Source of the DNA: Taenia hydatigena
Lineage: Eukaryota > Platyhelminthes > Cestoda > Cyclophyllidea > Taeniidae
Length of the DNA: 64,000 nucleotides
Assembly: GCA_036345935.2 (NCBI GenBank)
Contig: JADWOT020000004.1
Location: forward strand, 3,772,418-3,836,417
Direction of reading: 5' to 3'
Shown here: positions 37,740 through 51,261 of the stretch, in pieces
Position numbering within the stretch: the stretch's first letter is position 1
Layout: every line of letters begins with the position of its first letter
Notes under the pieces: generated by a model
What the model saw: only the letters and a program-made list of their open reading frames with translations
The model's database searches: none
What the model was told of the DNA's origin: nothing
Translations under genes and position numbers: made by a program

Positions 37740-38910
37740 ATTCAGATAGACAGATAGAAGTGGGACTAGAGGGGCGGAACGTTTGGCGAGGCGGGTACGT
37801 CGACACCTAATAGGGGTGGGATGAGGGGACTAGTTTACTGTAGAAGAGCTGGGGCAAATATATCAAAAGGTATGTTTATAAATGATGTGAAATGAATATC
37901 CAGCAAGGAATTGAGACTGCTTTGTAACAAAATTAGGCTCCATTTTGGTGGTGGCTAAAAGCCTGGTCTATCATCGAGATGCATAAATAAAGGTGACGCA
38001 CGGAAAGAAAGTGATGTGCATATATATATATGTGCATGTGGAATGTGGGTTGATAGAAGGTGGATATATAGAGTGAACATAAGGCATATAACGAGAGAAG
38101 TAGGGCAAGATTTGATGAGAACTTCGTGCCTGCATGGGTGTCTGCGCTAGAACAGTAAGAAAGTAGCCTTGAAGACAATGGTAGATGTGGGGATGGTCAG
38201 GTTGTAAGGCAAGATACAATACGTAATTGGGGTGATGGTGGCTAGGGTAATTTGTTGAAGAGTCGAATAGTAATGTGATAGAAACTGATAGTGCAAAATG
38301 TATGAGGTCAATAAATGTAAAAATCAAGTTTTAGAGTGAACAGTAGTAGATGCGGGAGTAAGGGGAGGGAATTAGTCAGACAGGTAGGGAAGGAAGGTCG
38401 ATGCGAGAACGGTTGATTTGGAAATGATCGATACTAGATAACTAGGAATAATGAAAAGCAAGAAGGTACTGAGATCCACGAGTAGGAGGTGAAGCTACGT
38501 TATGTGCAAAATAGGTACTTCAAGAGGAATCGTGTCCGAGTGGTAAAGATTTTGGTGCATGTGTGATAGCAGGCAGAGAGATGGATGTGATTGGGGTAAA
38601 TAAGTAGTGTTATAGAAAGTAGCGCCAGCGGAGAGAAAATGAGATAGCAACATGAAGAAGCCGCGGATCAAAGAAAAATGAAAATGTAGAAGAAAAAATG
38701 GCAAATGGGTAGAGAGCTCAGGTAACGGGGTTATGAAAAGTGATCTACTGGATGCAGATGCCTGGGATTGATGGAAAGTGAGGAATTAGGAGAAAGTGAG
38801 GCAGATGGAATGAGGTTGCCGGCGTACAAAGCCGTGAAGGGTTGAGGCAGGTAGGTGATGGAGCGTTAGCGACGAAGCACTAGACAGGATTGATATTGAA
38901 AGACGGGAGA
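37740..38910. other. Purine-rich, C-poor block
   Basis: The plus strand is very poor in C over about 1.1 kb and rich in G and A (for example AAGGGGAGGGA and AGAAGAAAAAATGG runs). A short alternating AT palindrome sits at 38020-38031. An A-box-like TGTCCGAGTGG at about 38532-38542 has no matching B box. Minus-strand frames through it (for example 38327-37971, 118 codons) are an effect of the composition rather than evidence of coding. Confidence 0.65.
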
Positions 38911-41900
38911 CGGCAACCGTGGTGTGGTAAGGAAAACATCCACCTAGCAGTGCACTCTGTCCTCATCGAACATTATTTATACGGGTTGAATTCATTCTCC
39001 TCTTCCCCGCAGCTATTTCAGATAAAAGTAATGGTTTTGAAGCATTTTCATTTTCTTAGGCAGAACGGTGAGTTGACTGCATATTATAGAGCATCGTAGG
39101 ATAGCCTTTGTCGGCGTCGAGAGGTTCAAGCCGTGTTCCTGCCCCTCACCTAAAAGGCATGCCTAAGGACACACAGAAAAATTTTCGGGTAAGGATAAAA
39201 TTGTAGAATGCTCATGGTCTAGGTAATTGGAAGGCGTTTTCAATGCCTTCATTTTGAGCACACGGACTGAATGCCCCACTGCCCCAGTAATTAGGGAATA
39301 GGGAGTTGAATAGCAGCTTATGTGAGTTTCATTATCCAGGTGAAAGCTCTTGTTTTCAACTCCTTCCATTTTCGTTTTAACCCCAATCAGATGTCAAGCA
39401 GACTAAGCTGATAGGATTGGGAGTGGCATTTTTGGGCGGCTTTGTGCTGCCTGTACTAACCACTCTCCCCCACACCAAAACGATTGCACCTGAGGTAGCG
39501 CCTGGCGTGTGGAGCTGTGTACAGGAAATCGACAATCCCCTCGTCCCTTGGCCTGAGGTCTTTACTCGGTAGGTTGACAAAACCATCGATTTTGCAGTTC
39601 GCCTTTCAACGTTTATTTACGCCTGCAGGAGCAAAAAATTACAACTATATTTTTAAGCATTTCTATAATGACACACTTTCCAACGCATTGTTTTTACCTA
39701 CATCGAAATATCAACATTGACCGACGAGCAGACAAACAGATCTGCGGTTTTCCACGCGTCTAAGCGAGAAGCCCGCCCTGTCGGAGGTACGCAGAGCTCT
39801 AGCTCCACTGCGCAATTTGATCTGGGGCATCGCCACTTTTAATTTTGTCGTAATTCTCGGTTTCTGGCTGATACTTGGGCATGCCATGCATGCACTCGAC
39901 TTCAACTGCTTCTGCTTCTCCGTATGTGTCGCTTTGTGATTCAAGCAACTGTCCTTAAATAATGAGTGGTTATTAACCCAGTGTCCAAGGATTTTATCAT
40001 GCCAATAAATTCAGACCTGCATTATTATTCAGTCTGCTTACACTGAAGTGAAAACATGATATTAGTGAAGGCATGTGCTCTTTAAACTTCACACGATTTT
40101 ATCCATAAGGTATGCGGCGGACGTGGAAATGAGACTGACGGGGTTGTTTTAATTTGAAAATTCCATTTGCGTTTGGCTGTGGTGATCGCCCTTATGCTAA
40201 ATGCATAGCCTATTTTAAAAGGTGGGATCTATTGAGATCTGGACATACCTATCCACTACCTTCTGCCTTATCTTTCCTCTGATGCCTCTGGTCTCTCATC
40301 GAGGAGCATATTTGAGGTGCCAACTGCGCAAGTTCCGGATGGTGATGAGGTAGTGCCGTGCTGCAGCTGCATAATGGCTTCATTTGGCTTAGCATCATTT
40401 TGTGCATGCGATTGGAAAACATTGACTTACTTGCACCGCGCTTTCTTTGAACTCATTTCGCACGATTCTTCTTAATACCATGTTTGCAATTTCACTACTA
40501 TTGTAGGAAAACTGAACCTTTTTTTCTGAAATCTGCTAATTGTGCTGCAGCTGAGAGTAATACGAGATTCGCTGTTTTCCAGGCATTGGTTATCTGACCT
40601 TCGCCGTAAAAGGACGCATAAATCTCAGACGTCGCTACATTAGAGGTAATGAACTTGCCACTGCTTCCAGAATGTCAGAACAATTCATCAAAGCATAAGG
40701 CGTACATGAATAGCTTTGCGATCCAGCAATTACAACTGATTCTACCCGAAGCAAACATGCGGTAAACCAATGAAATCACGCTGAATATTCTTGGTACCTG
40801 CAGCTCCTCCTGTTTGATACAACCACATCAGCGGCTATTGATCTCTGCATTCACCTCATAACAGACTTTAATTTGCAGCTGGCTCCTGTATATGACCTTT
40901 TCAAGTAATACAGGTTTGAATATAATGAAGAGCTAGACTCGAAATTACGTCAAGCATGTCGGGAAAAGGGCTCATTCATATGCATCCACGAGGGCTTATC
41001 TCGTGACAGACAGCATCCACCTTGGAATAAGATAAGCTAAGAAATGAGCGAGTCAATGCAAATCAAGGATTTAATGGGTCACTAACAAACATGTTACTTC
41101 CCAACATGTCATTCGCACACAAATTTTGCTAAACAACTTGGAACTGAACACACTAACTCTTATTGGGCTGAATTGACAAGTATTAACGCGGTCCAGGATA
41201 AGGCAGTGCAACAAAATGCGTAGCGATAGTACTCATAACGTGTATAATGCTAAAATGCGCTACTAAAGCGCCAATTTGCCCTTCAATTTAATGGAGGACC
41301 TGTGCAAATCAAATAGGGTCAAGCGAATAGATGTGCTTTTGGCCAGACATGCAATCCATGCATGCTGTAGAATTTGACAAATGGAATCGGACGCTTACTT
41401 TGAAAGTGGAACTGCACACCTTTTAGCCAACAGGACATGTGAAATAAGGTTGACTTTATGGTGTCTGATGCTGCAGTGAACCACCGAATGAAATGAAGTA
41501 ATGGGGAGTGAGACCACCTCATCCGTCAGAGCTGCCGATTCTTGAAACCTTGGCAATTCGAGGGACGTAAAACGTGGATGAAATAGGCATGGTACCATCA
41601 GATTGTACAAAATTGTGAATTTCATTTTGCAAATGCTACTTTGGATTTTGATAAACTTGAGCTATTTTGATTGCGCGTGTGGCAGCTGCGTAAACGATGT
41701 TCATCGAATGTGGTAATGAGCCTCAGAATAAAATAGAAGGCTAAGCGCAACTTTTGTGCTTTAATTACATGTCTAGATTTTAAGGTTTAAGGGGAACAGA
41801 AAACTCGAAGTCACAGTTTAAATGAGATTGGTGCCCACACAACATTAAGGCTAGTTAACAACCGCCTTATAATGAAGTAAACGACTCAACCGGGTGAATG

Positions 41901-42370
41901 TGTCTGTGCATTTTCACAAGTCAGAAGTGATCATGCAATAAAACCACCTATTCCTGCCACAAAGAATGAGTGAGGTCACTTTGCTTGAAGTTTCTAATCA
42001 ACAGTTATTTCTGTTTCTATGTTTCTACTCATCAGAAAAATACAATTGTGGGTGCAAATTAGCATTGTGACGTGCTGGTTGTACTTTGATGGTCTTCACG
42101 TTGGCATTACCTACAAGACAGGATGAAGGAAGAAGTACAGTTTACGTACGGGACCACACACTGAAGCGACTAAGTGGTTAGTTTTCTACTAATTTCCAGA
42201 TTTCACATAATTTTACCATCAGTAAAATACACTATTATACTATTAAAATGAAAATAATTTTCATAGCGACCTAGAATGGACACTCATATCTTAAGTTCTC
42301 ATGAAGGATTTTATTCTTCCGAAGGAATAATATCACGAACAGGCAGGCAGACAGGCAAACTTATAATGAA
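38911..42370. other. No supported gene
   Basis: Nothing recognisable. No frame here has coding character. Confidence 0.45.
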
Positions 42371-42877
42371 CTAATGCTTGCTAAAGCTAATAGGGCCAAG
42401 ATCATGAACATGGTGTTGAAGGATCCTAAAGACAGAACTCTGCCGAAATGCGTGTTGTGGAATCGAGCCTAACAACCACCGCCTGGACTGGTTACATCTG
42501 TCCTGACGTTGTTGGCGTCGCACACGTCTTCTCCTTATCCCACTGCGTCCACTTTCTTTCCAGCTTTGAGTGCCAAGCCATTTTATGCTGCTGATAACTC
42601 TAATATAATCAGTGCCTTCTTCGCTGTTGCCCAAGAGAATGGGTGATCTCTGTCTTAGGTATTTGCATGCCTCTCTAGAAGGGAGCGAAAATGGAGTAGA
42701 ACTTAAGCGTTCATCTTTTGCAAGCACTACGATTGCCAACGCTTTACAAATAGCGGGAATGTTGACATACTTAAAGTAGGATATATCTGTAAAGTCGTTA
42801 AGTGTAGACATATAGCCGTAATCAAGTTTCGGAGGTTGCGTCCTTAGCATCTGAGAAGGGTTTATGCATCGCAGCAT
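42371..42877 (-). CDS. Longest ATG frame in the window, hypothetical
   Basis: This is a 168-codon minus-strand frame from ATG to stop. The first two thirds has ordinary composition, with NDFTDISYFKYVNIPAIC and a hydrophobic CKALAIVVLA. The last third is very basic (RRRRVRRQQRQDR). I recognise no domain. A frame of this length is close to what chance yields in a 64-kb window read in six frames, so it may be non-coding. In another frame at the 3' end, MFMILALLALAS looks like a short hydrophobic start but stops within 16 codons. Confidence 0.2.
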   Translation of the reverse strand: MLRCINPSQMLRTQPPKLDYGYMSTLNDFTDISYFKYVNIPAICKALAIVVLAKDERLSSTPFSLPSREACKYLRQRSPILLGNSEEGTDYIRVISSIKWLGTQSWKESGRSGIRRRRVRRQQRQDRCNQSRRWLLGSIPQHAFRQSSVFRILQHHVHDLGPISFSKH

Positions 42878-44183
42878 AATTATTCGCCTTTTTCATCCCA
42901 TTTTGCTGGATTTTAGTGGCTTAGACTTCTGTTGTGGATTGGTAGAGGTGGAATAAAACCCATCACTGATCAATTACTTTAGTTATTGCAATGTTATCAT
43001 TCTTCTGAAGTTGTGTCTACACTCTGACTGGCAAGATATCTGACTGGCTAGTTCACACGCAACCCGCGCTTAACCATATCCTGACCTCACCAGTGTTGAT
43101 TAACAAATGCGGCATGCTATAGGAGATCTCCCAAACATCATTTGATTTGTCCAAGATTTGAAGCAAACAATATGCTGCTTTAGTGTGCCTACTTTGCGGG
43201 TGCAGTTTCGACTATAAATGGTGCATTGGTGTTTTGGCAATTAAAATAGGGCAAGTTGATATAATTGAACCGCGATGATTCGTATGACCTGGTGGCAATT
43301 TTGATATTTAAATGGCCTACGTATGCACACATTGCTAATTGCCACTTAATGTGCTGCATAGTAGAAGTGGTGAAGTTCTTTGAGCGCCACAGAATAGAAT
43401 AAATTCGGTGTGGACTATGGGTGCTAATTTATGCGATGCATATGACTTCGATGAGGGTGATCATTTGCCAACGCGTAAGAGAAGGGGCGGATGAGGTACG
43501 GCGCATGCGAGTGTGTGAGTGCGTACGCAATATGAGGCTGCATAAGGGCTAACGACTGAGATAGTAGCTGATAACAGACTCACGTATTTATTGTCGGGAT
43601 TCATCTTGGTCCCATAGTGAGTAGTGGGGTACATAAATGATAGTTATGGGGCAAGATTTCAACTGATGAGGATAAGATGGACAAGGACGTGATGTTCAAA
43701 AGTGTCCACAAATCAGACATGGATATGAGACATTAAAATACGCGTAACTAGGACCTTTGCTAAGGATGCACTTATCTCCAACAGTCGAAGAATTTACGAT
43801 AGCCTAGTGTTTGGAGTAATAACACTACTAGCGCTGGATGGAGCACGAGTTGCCGCAAATCGACTCTTTGTAAATCACAAGCAGCCCACTCACCGTGTTT
43901 ACGAAACAGTCGCCGAAAACCTCTCATGATTAATGTAGTCGGTTTGTTGTTTGGTCTCGATGTCGCTTGACTTGCTACACTCCAGGTCACTTAATCCAAA
44001 GCGTGTCTGCTGAAATTCTATCTCATTGTGCATGCGCAGCCTACAAGATTCTATTATCTGAGTAAAGTGATGGGACTTTCGCGTCGTGAACATTCCTTCC
44101 TTAAGCCCCTGTGCCCCTGTTTTAAATAGTTTCGTGTCAACTTTTGAAGACATTGGGCGGATTGTTGTTGTGCAGGGTGATGA
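42878..44183. other. No supported gene
   Basis: I see nothing nameable. A short internal echo (ACTGGCAAGATATCTGACTGGC) lies near 43029. Confidence 0.45.
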
Positions 44184-44191
44184 GAATTAAG

Positions 44192-44276
44192 TTTCACCGT
44201 ACCTTACCTATCAACATCCAGTCTGCTCAATCCGGTAGCAGTGGTTTCTGGATATTGTGAGCTAAACATTCTAAAG
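44192..44276 (+). pseudogene. Short remnant homologous to 51497-51532 (YLSTSS motif)
   Basis: The frame reads TVPYLSTSSLLNPVAVVSGY before stopping at a TAG soon after. A 20-base exact match (44203-44222) and a flanking 11-base match tie it to 51497-51532. There the same frame reads YLSTSSAFNPVTTNSTY. Shared residues fit YLSTSSxxNPVxxxSxY, so the common frame is conserved beyond the exact DNA match. It is likely a fragment of a duplicated exon or element. Confidence 0.35.
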
Positions 44277-44856
44277 ATGCCCTAGTTATAATTCTTATGC
44301 AACAAATATGCACACATCAAAACTCGCCAGACACTACCTTTTCTCACCAAACTAAGGCAAAAATGAGGGAGTAGAGGCACGCCGATCACTCTCCAAAAGG
44401 AATTCAAAATCAGGTAAAATGGTCCACTTTGAGGTTGGAAGATTTCAGTCAATAGAATGAATAGGATTCAATGAGCAAAAGTTAGAGCTGTCAGCATGTA
44501 GCACACACCAGTGCGGATTGACGACCGCTCAGCGTCTCGTAAAAGCAGCGCAAACGGCAGCATAGACGATTGTTCAAATCCAAGCAAACAAGTGATCCAC
44601 GTAGAAAATCGTCCATCCATCACCTGTACAAGTGACCTTCGAACCAAGAAGCATCCACGCACCTGTTGAAGCAGGCGCGACAAGCAGAAACATTCTCAAC
44701 CAAGGTGAGATTCTCCAAAAATCTTACTAGCCAAATAGACAGGTTGACACAGTCTGGCAGTGGCGCAGGCTGCGTGTCGATGTCTCAACCGTAAGAGACA
44801 CCACACCATCTCGGCTTAGGCTTGTTTGATTCGCATCAGTCCATTGACTAAGGAAA

Positions 44857-44920
44857 GCACAACGAAGTGCACTTCCGAAGGGTATTGCAGCTGTGCCCGT
44901 GTCCAATAAGCAACACTAAT
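44857..44920 (+). repeat. Diverged repeat, copy 1 of pair with 52577-52638
   Basis: The block around GGGTATTGCAGCTGTGCCCG and TGTCCAATAAGC aligns with GGGAGTGCTGCAGCTTTACC and CGCGTCCAATTAGC at 52577-52638, in the same orientation. Identity is about 70% over roughly 60 bases, judged by eye. The family is unknown. Confidence 0.45.
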
Positions 44921-45989
44921 ATTGTGAAAATTAGGATAATGCGAACGCCGCTGAGTAGTCGTCAAGGATTAAGGGAAGTAATAGCTAGCACGCACACCAA
45001 AGGAAAGAGGATTTTGAGGTAGTGGAGGAGAGTGTGATAATAGGAAGTGAGTGATGGAGTATGGGTGAGGCTAGTTAGTGCAAAGTAATGCCATCAACAG
45101 CGACCATGCCTACCTACCCACTAGTCTGCTCTGCACTACAATCCAGCTCACCTGGAACTATCGCAACCACTCCTCCTCGCTGCACGGCATCCTCATTTCC
45201 ATTCCATTGTGTGGCACCACAGGCCGCCACCATGCTTGGTGGGCATTGCACATCTATTTACACTGGCATGTGCCAGAGTGGTGGAGGATGCGTAATGCAG
45301 AAAGCAAATAGAATGGTAAGGAAATGGAGCCTGGCAAGTGGCCGCATGTATGGGTGGGTGAGCTAGCGGCAGGCGAATAGGTTGTGGTGTAGTGAGCTCG
45401 CCTAGTGATGCAGCAAAGAGGGAGAGTGCATGAGACATCGAAATGAAATCCTCTCCTCGCGTACCTAGGAGACTCAAATGAAGGTCATGCTCTAGTCGTT
45501 GCTGCTGCTCCAACGCGTTGCACAAACATACTGCTTCCACTTCTTTTCCATGCCCTTCCTAATCTCGACACATTCCTTCTAATTTCACCCTCACTGCATC
45601 AAGTAAAATTCGAAGGCGGTCAAAGGAAGTGGAGCAGGTTGTTACCAAAACGCAAAATTGACAAGTTATGGGTTGAGAAGGCAGCACTACGCATTGTCAG
45701 AGGTCTGCATGGGGAGTAAAAGCTGAGCAGTGTCCAGAAATGGCTTAAGGCACAGTATCTGATGTCAATTCGTCTGCGCAACATCAAAGTAGTCCTAACT
45801 TTTACGGAAAGCACCTGATCCATCCAGTAGGGCACTAAAGCCAACTTCTCTGTTTCGCTACCATTAGAATTGCGGATAAATTTGAGGTGTTCCCTATAGG
45901 GACGCGGCTATGCCCATGAACAACCTAGATAAACTTACACGCAGATGACTCATATTACCGATAACGAAGGAAAAAATGCAGCTAGCTGC

Positions 45990-46075
45990 TCTTCCTGCAC
46001 CAGTGCACAATGTGAGAAGCGTGTTGTAGGATGTGATGAAGAAATGTTTTAGAGTACTCGTCCCTTTTAGAAATT
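45990..46075 (-). repeat. Diverged repeat, copy 1 of pair with 62970-63060
   Basis: On the plus strand, GATGAAGAAATGTTT, then GTACTC, then TCCCTTxxAGAAA is shared with 63017-63055 in the same order. Weaker similarity extends leftward to a GTGCAC...AAGCGTGTTGTAG segment. On the minus strand both copies share an AACATTTCTTCAT core. The family is unknown. Confidence 0.45.
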
Positions 46076-49000
46076 AAGTCTTCTCTTCTGACTCAGTACT
46101 TAGCAGCTGCTGTCACAATACCTTGGTTAACACAAAATAGATTTTCTGGACTTGTACAAAGGCTCCGGTTTTTACTACTTTTCGGGGATTTAAAAACCAT
46201 CTGACTCAAAACAAAATTACGACGGAACTCTAGTGCCTCTAAACTAAGCCCTGTGAAACTGCACCCTTATATCTCGAAGTCATCTCAGTCTAGAGGTCCT
46301 GCTGGACGAATTTACTTCTTTGATTGTGAGTTCTTTAGAAGATGCAAGGAATCTCTCTTTGTCTAGAGCCGTGTTGCAATCCATACTTCACGTATTTCCT
46401 TTGTGATTTTTAATGCCCTCGACCCACAGTGTAGCATCAACTTCACCCCATCACCACCTGTTTCTGCTGTGACTGGTCTGCAGGCTAGGGTGACTATAGT
46501 GCAATGCATATTTCCCCTTCTGCACTACACCGTGAAATCGTACCGTTTACAGCTCCTCGCACTAACGTGCAACCAGACAGTCTAGCTCTCGCATTGCTTT
46601 TCAACGCACTATTCAACGTGCGATGACTCGGTTCCATCGTAGGCGTCCTTGCTATCAGGTGATGGCTGATGTGCACTACCATCAAGAAGGCGGCAAATAG
46701 GCTACGTTAGGTTGCACTCCTCTACCACACATTTCGCTGATCTGGTGCACCGATGACGGATACTCTCACTTCTCTGTTCCTCTGCCTTTCGTGAGGGTAC
46801 GCGGTACAATACTGCGTCGCTAGCACCAGTATTCAGTACGCAGGGTGAATGCATTATCACGCTCATCCCCCTTTAAAAATCTTCTCCACATTTCTAACGA
46901 TTTATGCAATGGCCTTGCAACCTTTGTGAAATCTACCGAAACTCCTGTAGATGCTTGCCAGGCCTGGAAAACTATGGAAATCTGTCTGGTTGTTTGGTGT
47001 TTGCAAGGTCCTCACTTACGCTCTATGCTTCTGCGTAATTACAATTTACACGGAATAGACAATACGACCAAAGTCACATAAATGGGCAGAACAGAAATCG
47101 ACCCTGTATAGGATTTGGAGTTGTACGTGCCCCTCGGAACCCGAACAACACAAAGCCCTAATCAGCAATAAGCTCCGGAATATTCCTGTCTAAGAAGGAA
47201 ATATCACCTGGGTGTACTATGAAATCGTTTTAAAGGAAAGCATAATCAGAACACTTTTCCTATGGGCACCCGAAAGTGACAGCCAACAAGGAAAACCGTC
47301 TCATTGACGCCAAAGTTCGTGGATGAATGCATGGCCTTTGGAATGTGCACTTTTTCCACTAAAATGACATTTTTCCATCTATCAAACCCTTCTATTCTCA
47401 ACCATCTTAAAAGATGACTTCTTCATGAGTGAAACTTAATTGCGTTCGCTGCGAATATGAGGTCATGGAAAAATGAAGTCACAGACTTACTTGATTGCTC
47501 GCACCAACGCCAAACACTACGTATCAGCTCGACGACCAAATGGTAGTAAATACACAGCATGCCACATTGCCGTTAGTCGTCGTTGTATAAGTACTGATAT
47601 CAAAAATGGGTAGACAACCTCTTATTCATTCAATGGAACTGCTTGACTAGGTCAGGTATCAAACTGCAAAACATGCGTCCTTGCCACTAGCTGTCCCAGT
47701 GTTAGTAGCGTAATCCCATCTGTGGATGACACATAAGTGCCTCATTGCGCATCAAGAACATGCAGTTCACTCAGCAGGACCACTCATGTCTTGCATCCTT
47801 TCAAGCATTAAGCATCGACATTCATCAAATTCTGCACTTTAGGCTAAGGCGCAACATTTATGCCCAGAGGAAGGTAGAGGTCATATGAAAAGTGCTTGTG
47901 TAGGATGAAATAATGCATTTATTTTTATTTCTCAAATGATGCCAAATGCACCAACAAAAGGGCCACAATTTCTTACGTTGAATTAGTTCGGAGTACGGAA
48001 ATGGATACGAGCAAAAAATAAGCTTTGACTAGCGTCATCATATTTCCCTTTGGGAGCAAAATATCTCATTCTGTCGCAGTACATTTACTTGATTAATTCA
48101 ACTCAACCCAAACTAACCAACACCTAAGTTGCATAGCCTATGCACTAATGCACATTATTTAACAATTAGATCAAAGTGAAGTGCGGCAGCTGCACTCTCA
48201 CCATTAACATAAATCATCTTAAGGCGACTTTTCTGACATGCTAATGAGCCAAAAATAACAGAAGAGGCGCTCGACGATTCTAAGCACGACCGGAGAGCCA
48301 TGCCACAGATCATAAAAACATCTCCTGCTTGATCCCTAGAGATCGACACTTCGGACTGCAGAATCATTAGGCAACTTTGAATTGCTTCACAAAACGGTTC
48401 TCTAACTTCTTGCCTTATATGCCATTTAAGCGCTCAAACACCCATGCCACAGGTGATGATGCCTTACTTAAAACCTAACAGTGTATCATCTCAGCTCACA
48501 CACGCCTCGCCCACACAAATCAACAAGCAAATTGATCACCACATACGCAAGCCCGTCCAATCCTAACTCACCTTTGTTTGCGAAGAAACACAAATGAATA
48601 ATTAACAGCTTTTAATTTACCACTGATGGAAACTGTACAGAAAGACACAGCATTATCGAGACGTCATCACAACTTAAAGGAGAGATATAGACATCAGGAG
48701 TGGTGATGATTAGAAATTTGGAGAGTTTTGAGCTGCTCTTCATTCGGGTGCCACCGGAAGAAACGGTTGACCAGTCTATTGCCTCCTTTCCCCATTAACG
48801 CATGATTTTAGGATCCACACCGACAAGTCGCCGTTATAACCCGCTTTGGATAGTAGATCTCGTGTCTGCACTGATCCGCACTATTGACATTTTAACCTGC
48901 GAAACCATGACAATAAACACGGGCTAAGGAAAATCGCAGTAAATACAAAAGAAAATGAGGTCTAAAATGGGGTGCTGGTTCCAAATCTATCAAAGGAATC

Positions 49001-51261
49001 ATAATACAGCGGTATCATGTGAAGTGGTAGGCGCTAGCTCACGTTATACCCCAAGTAGATTTCATTGATCAAGAATGTCACAGAACAGCAGCAGCGCCCA
49101 TACACAACGAGGTGCGGTGATGAAACGAGTTTCTTGTGAAGGAAGGCGTCCACACTCGTGGACATGCGCACCGGCAGGAGACGTCAATATATTCGGCAAT
49201 TAGACATTTGAGTTGTGTATACGCCTTCCGGTCGGTGGCAACCCTGCAAATGTTGATTTTCAGCCCATTCATACAGTGGTACTTCCTGACAACGCTTAGT
49301 GGTGGGGTAAAATTCCCGATACCCAGTGTCCAACTGACACCCAGCATACCCTACCGTACAATTGTGCAAGGCACAAATGCATTCGCGTTAATGTTTTTAG
49401 CAAGTTGAGCTTTAAAATTGCCTTTTAATTCTGAGGATAACGGATGATGAAGATAGATGAAAAGAGAAATTACCTTTATGACCAATCTGCCATGCATGTC
49501 AAGATCAGTCTCTGAGTAATGTGCGAGAGGCTTAAGCGGCTTAACCACACCATCACGTCCCTCCACCCCTCCCATCATATCCACCGCACAACTGCTCAAT
49601 ATCTTCGAGTTCGCCTGCTATCAAAGTTTCCTCTTCTCTACTGTGTCCAACTAGATGGACATCACAATCGAAATGCTGAGAAAACCGAAGTGATGCGATA
49701 GGTATGGAACTGTCTTTCCCAAACATCACCATGCACACGGGCTGCAGCTTGTTCGTCGTTATCTAAAATTCCAATTAATCTCAAACACTATCAGACAATT
49801 CGCGCTGATAAAATGTAGACCACAACCACTCATCCTGCCGCTCTGCATGAAGACAAACTCTAGGCACTGCGGGACGGATGCATAGGATGTGGAAAATAAC
49901 ACACATAGCAGCTCTGACTAACACCTACGAGACTATCTCCCTCTAGGACGCAGTTTTAAGCGAAAGTGGAAACCGTAGGGGTTACTAAGAGAAAAAGTGC
50001 GCACTAAGAGCTCACCAAAAGCCTGGCATATAATTATTACAAATGAAGCGCATAGAATCAGCTTAACATTCTCCTCACTTTGAGGATGACAAGCACTTAT
50101 AGACTCAAGTTAAAGCATGAAAGGACCCATTTTCTTCTGATGACAACGGGACGTGGAGCTAATTTTCATAGCTTAAAACTAAAATGATGTGAAAAAGGCT
50201 TGGACATACTGATGAATTAGGTACAAGCTCGGAGACAGGAGTAATATCAATATGTTAAGATTGCCTGCATGAGACACGCGCATGACAGCAATCCAAGACC
50301 GTATATTACGTGTAATAGACCAGGTGTGCGAGTACGCGTGGACTTAAAGCAGCAGAACGTGTACCGTACATAGTGCAGCTGAACATAGTAAAGTATTCCA
50401 TTTCCTCCCAACATGAGCAATTTCCAACCCAAGCATTATTTGTAGCAATAATGTAATCAAAATCAAGCAATGGTCCGAAAAACACTCGCGACAAGGGCGT
50501 CAAGGAGGTGCTAATTATAGCATCCCTGACAGTCAGATGTTCCAACTAAGATGAAGCGATTTCAACAAGCTCGTTCACATCAGGCAGGACCGTACCAACG
50601 TTCCAGCGCCACATATCGCTGAAGTGAAGCAGATGAAGGTAAGTAGGCAAGCAGATCCATGGACAGTAAAATAACCATATTGCCTCACCTTCGCCTGTTT
50701 GTCTATCCAAACCTCTAACACCCAACAGATAAGTGAAATTGGGCGTTAGTAAAGAAACAGATCAAGCTTAGCGCTTGCCAGTGCACATTTATCTGTGCCT
50801 CGAAAAACGTCCACCGACTATCAGCCATCAAGACCATTAATGCGGCTGACCTAAGGAAGACGCCAATCCTGCACTTTTGCCCCTCCCCACCACATTTCAG
50901 CCAACTGTTCGACCCAAGGCAAATCATCTAGAACCAACGTTAATTACTACTACGACTAAAAGGAAGGGGGAGGGAGACTGCTCTGGAACTACTGCATTGC
51001 TGCAGCAGGGAAAGCATGCGAGTTGAGGTAATTAGTGGTTCGTCTTCGAGGTCATCACCGTGACATTACGCTTCAAGCAAACACTGCATTCACATGTATT
51101 TCGGAGACAAACATCCCAGGACGCTTCTCCCGATAATGATAAATGCGCACAGTTCAGTGTCTTAGGCAGGGAACACTAAGCAGTCTGATACCATCAAACT
51201 TGCATCGTCAGTAGACGGAGCCAACGAAATTACTTAATAATGAGGAAGGTCTAAATGCGCC

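Larger units (their letters stand above)
44277..51261. other. No supported gene; holds copies of two repeat pairs
   Basis: Apart from the repeats at 44857-44920 and 45990-46075 I find no gene. A minus-strand ATG frame at 48367-48155 (70 codons, MILQSEVSISRDQAGD...) has protein-like composition but no recognised domain or splice context. The stretch 45000-45085 is purine-rich and is followed by a C-rich stretch. Confidence 0.4.

Noticed and set aside
37971..38327. 118-codon minus-strand frame rich in Tyr, His and Ile
   Set aside because: It lies inside the C-poor block; on the minus strand few G means few TAG/TGA stops, so openness is a composition effect.
38532..38542. A-box-like TGTCCGAGTGG, as in Ser/Leu tRNAs
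   Set aside because: No B box or cloverleaf follows in the next 80 bases.
42371..42424. MFMILALLALAS leader-like peptide on the minus strand
   Set aside because: It stops after 16 codons with no donor in a good context.
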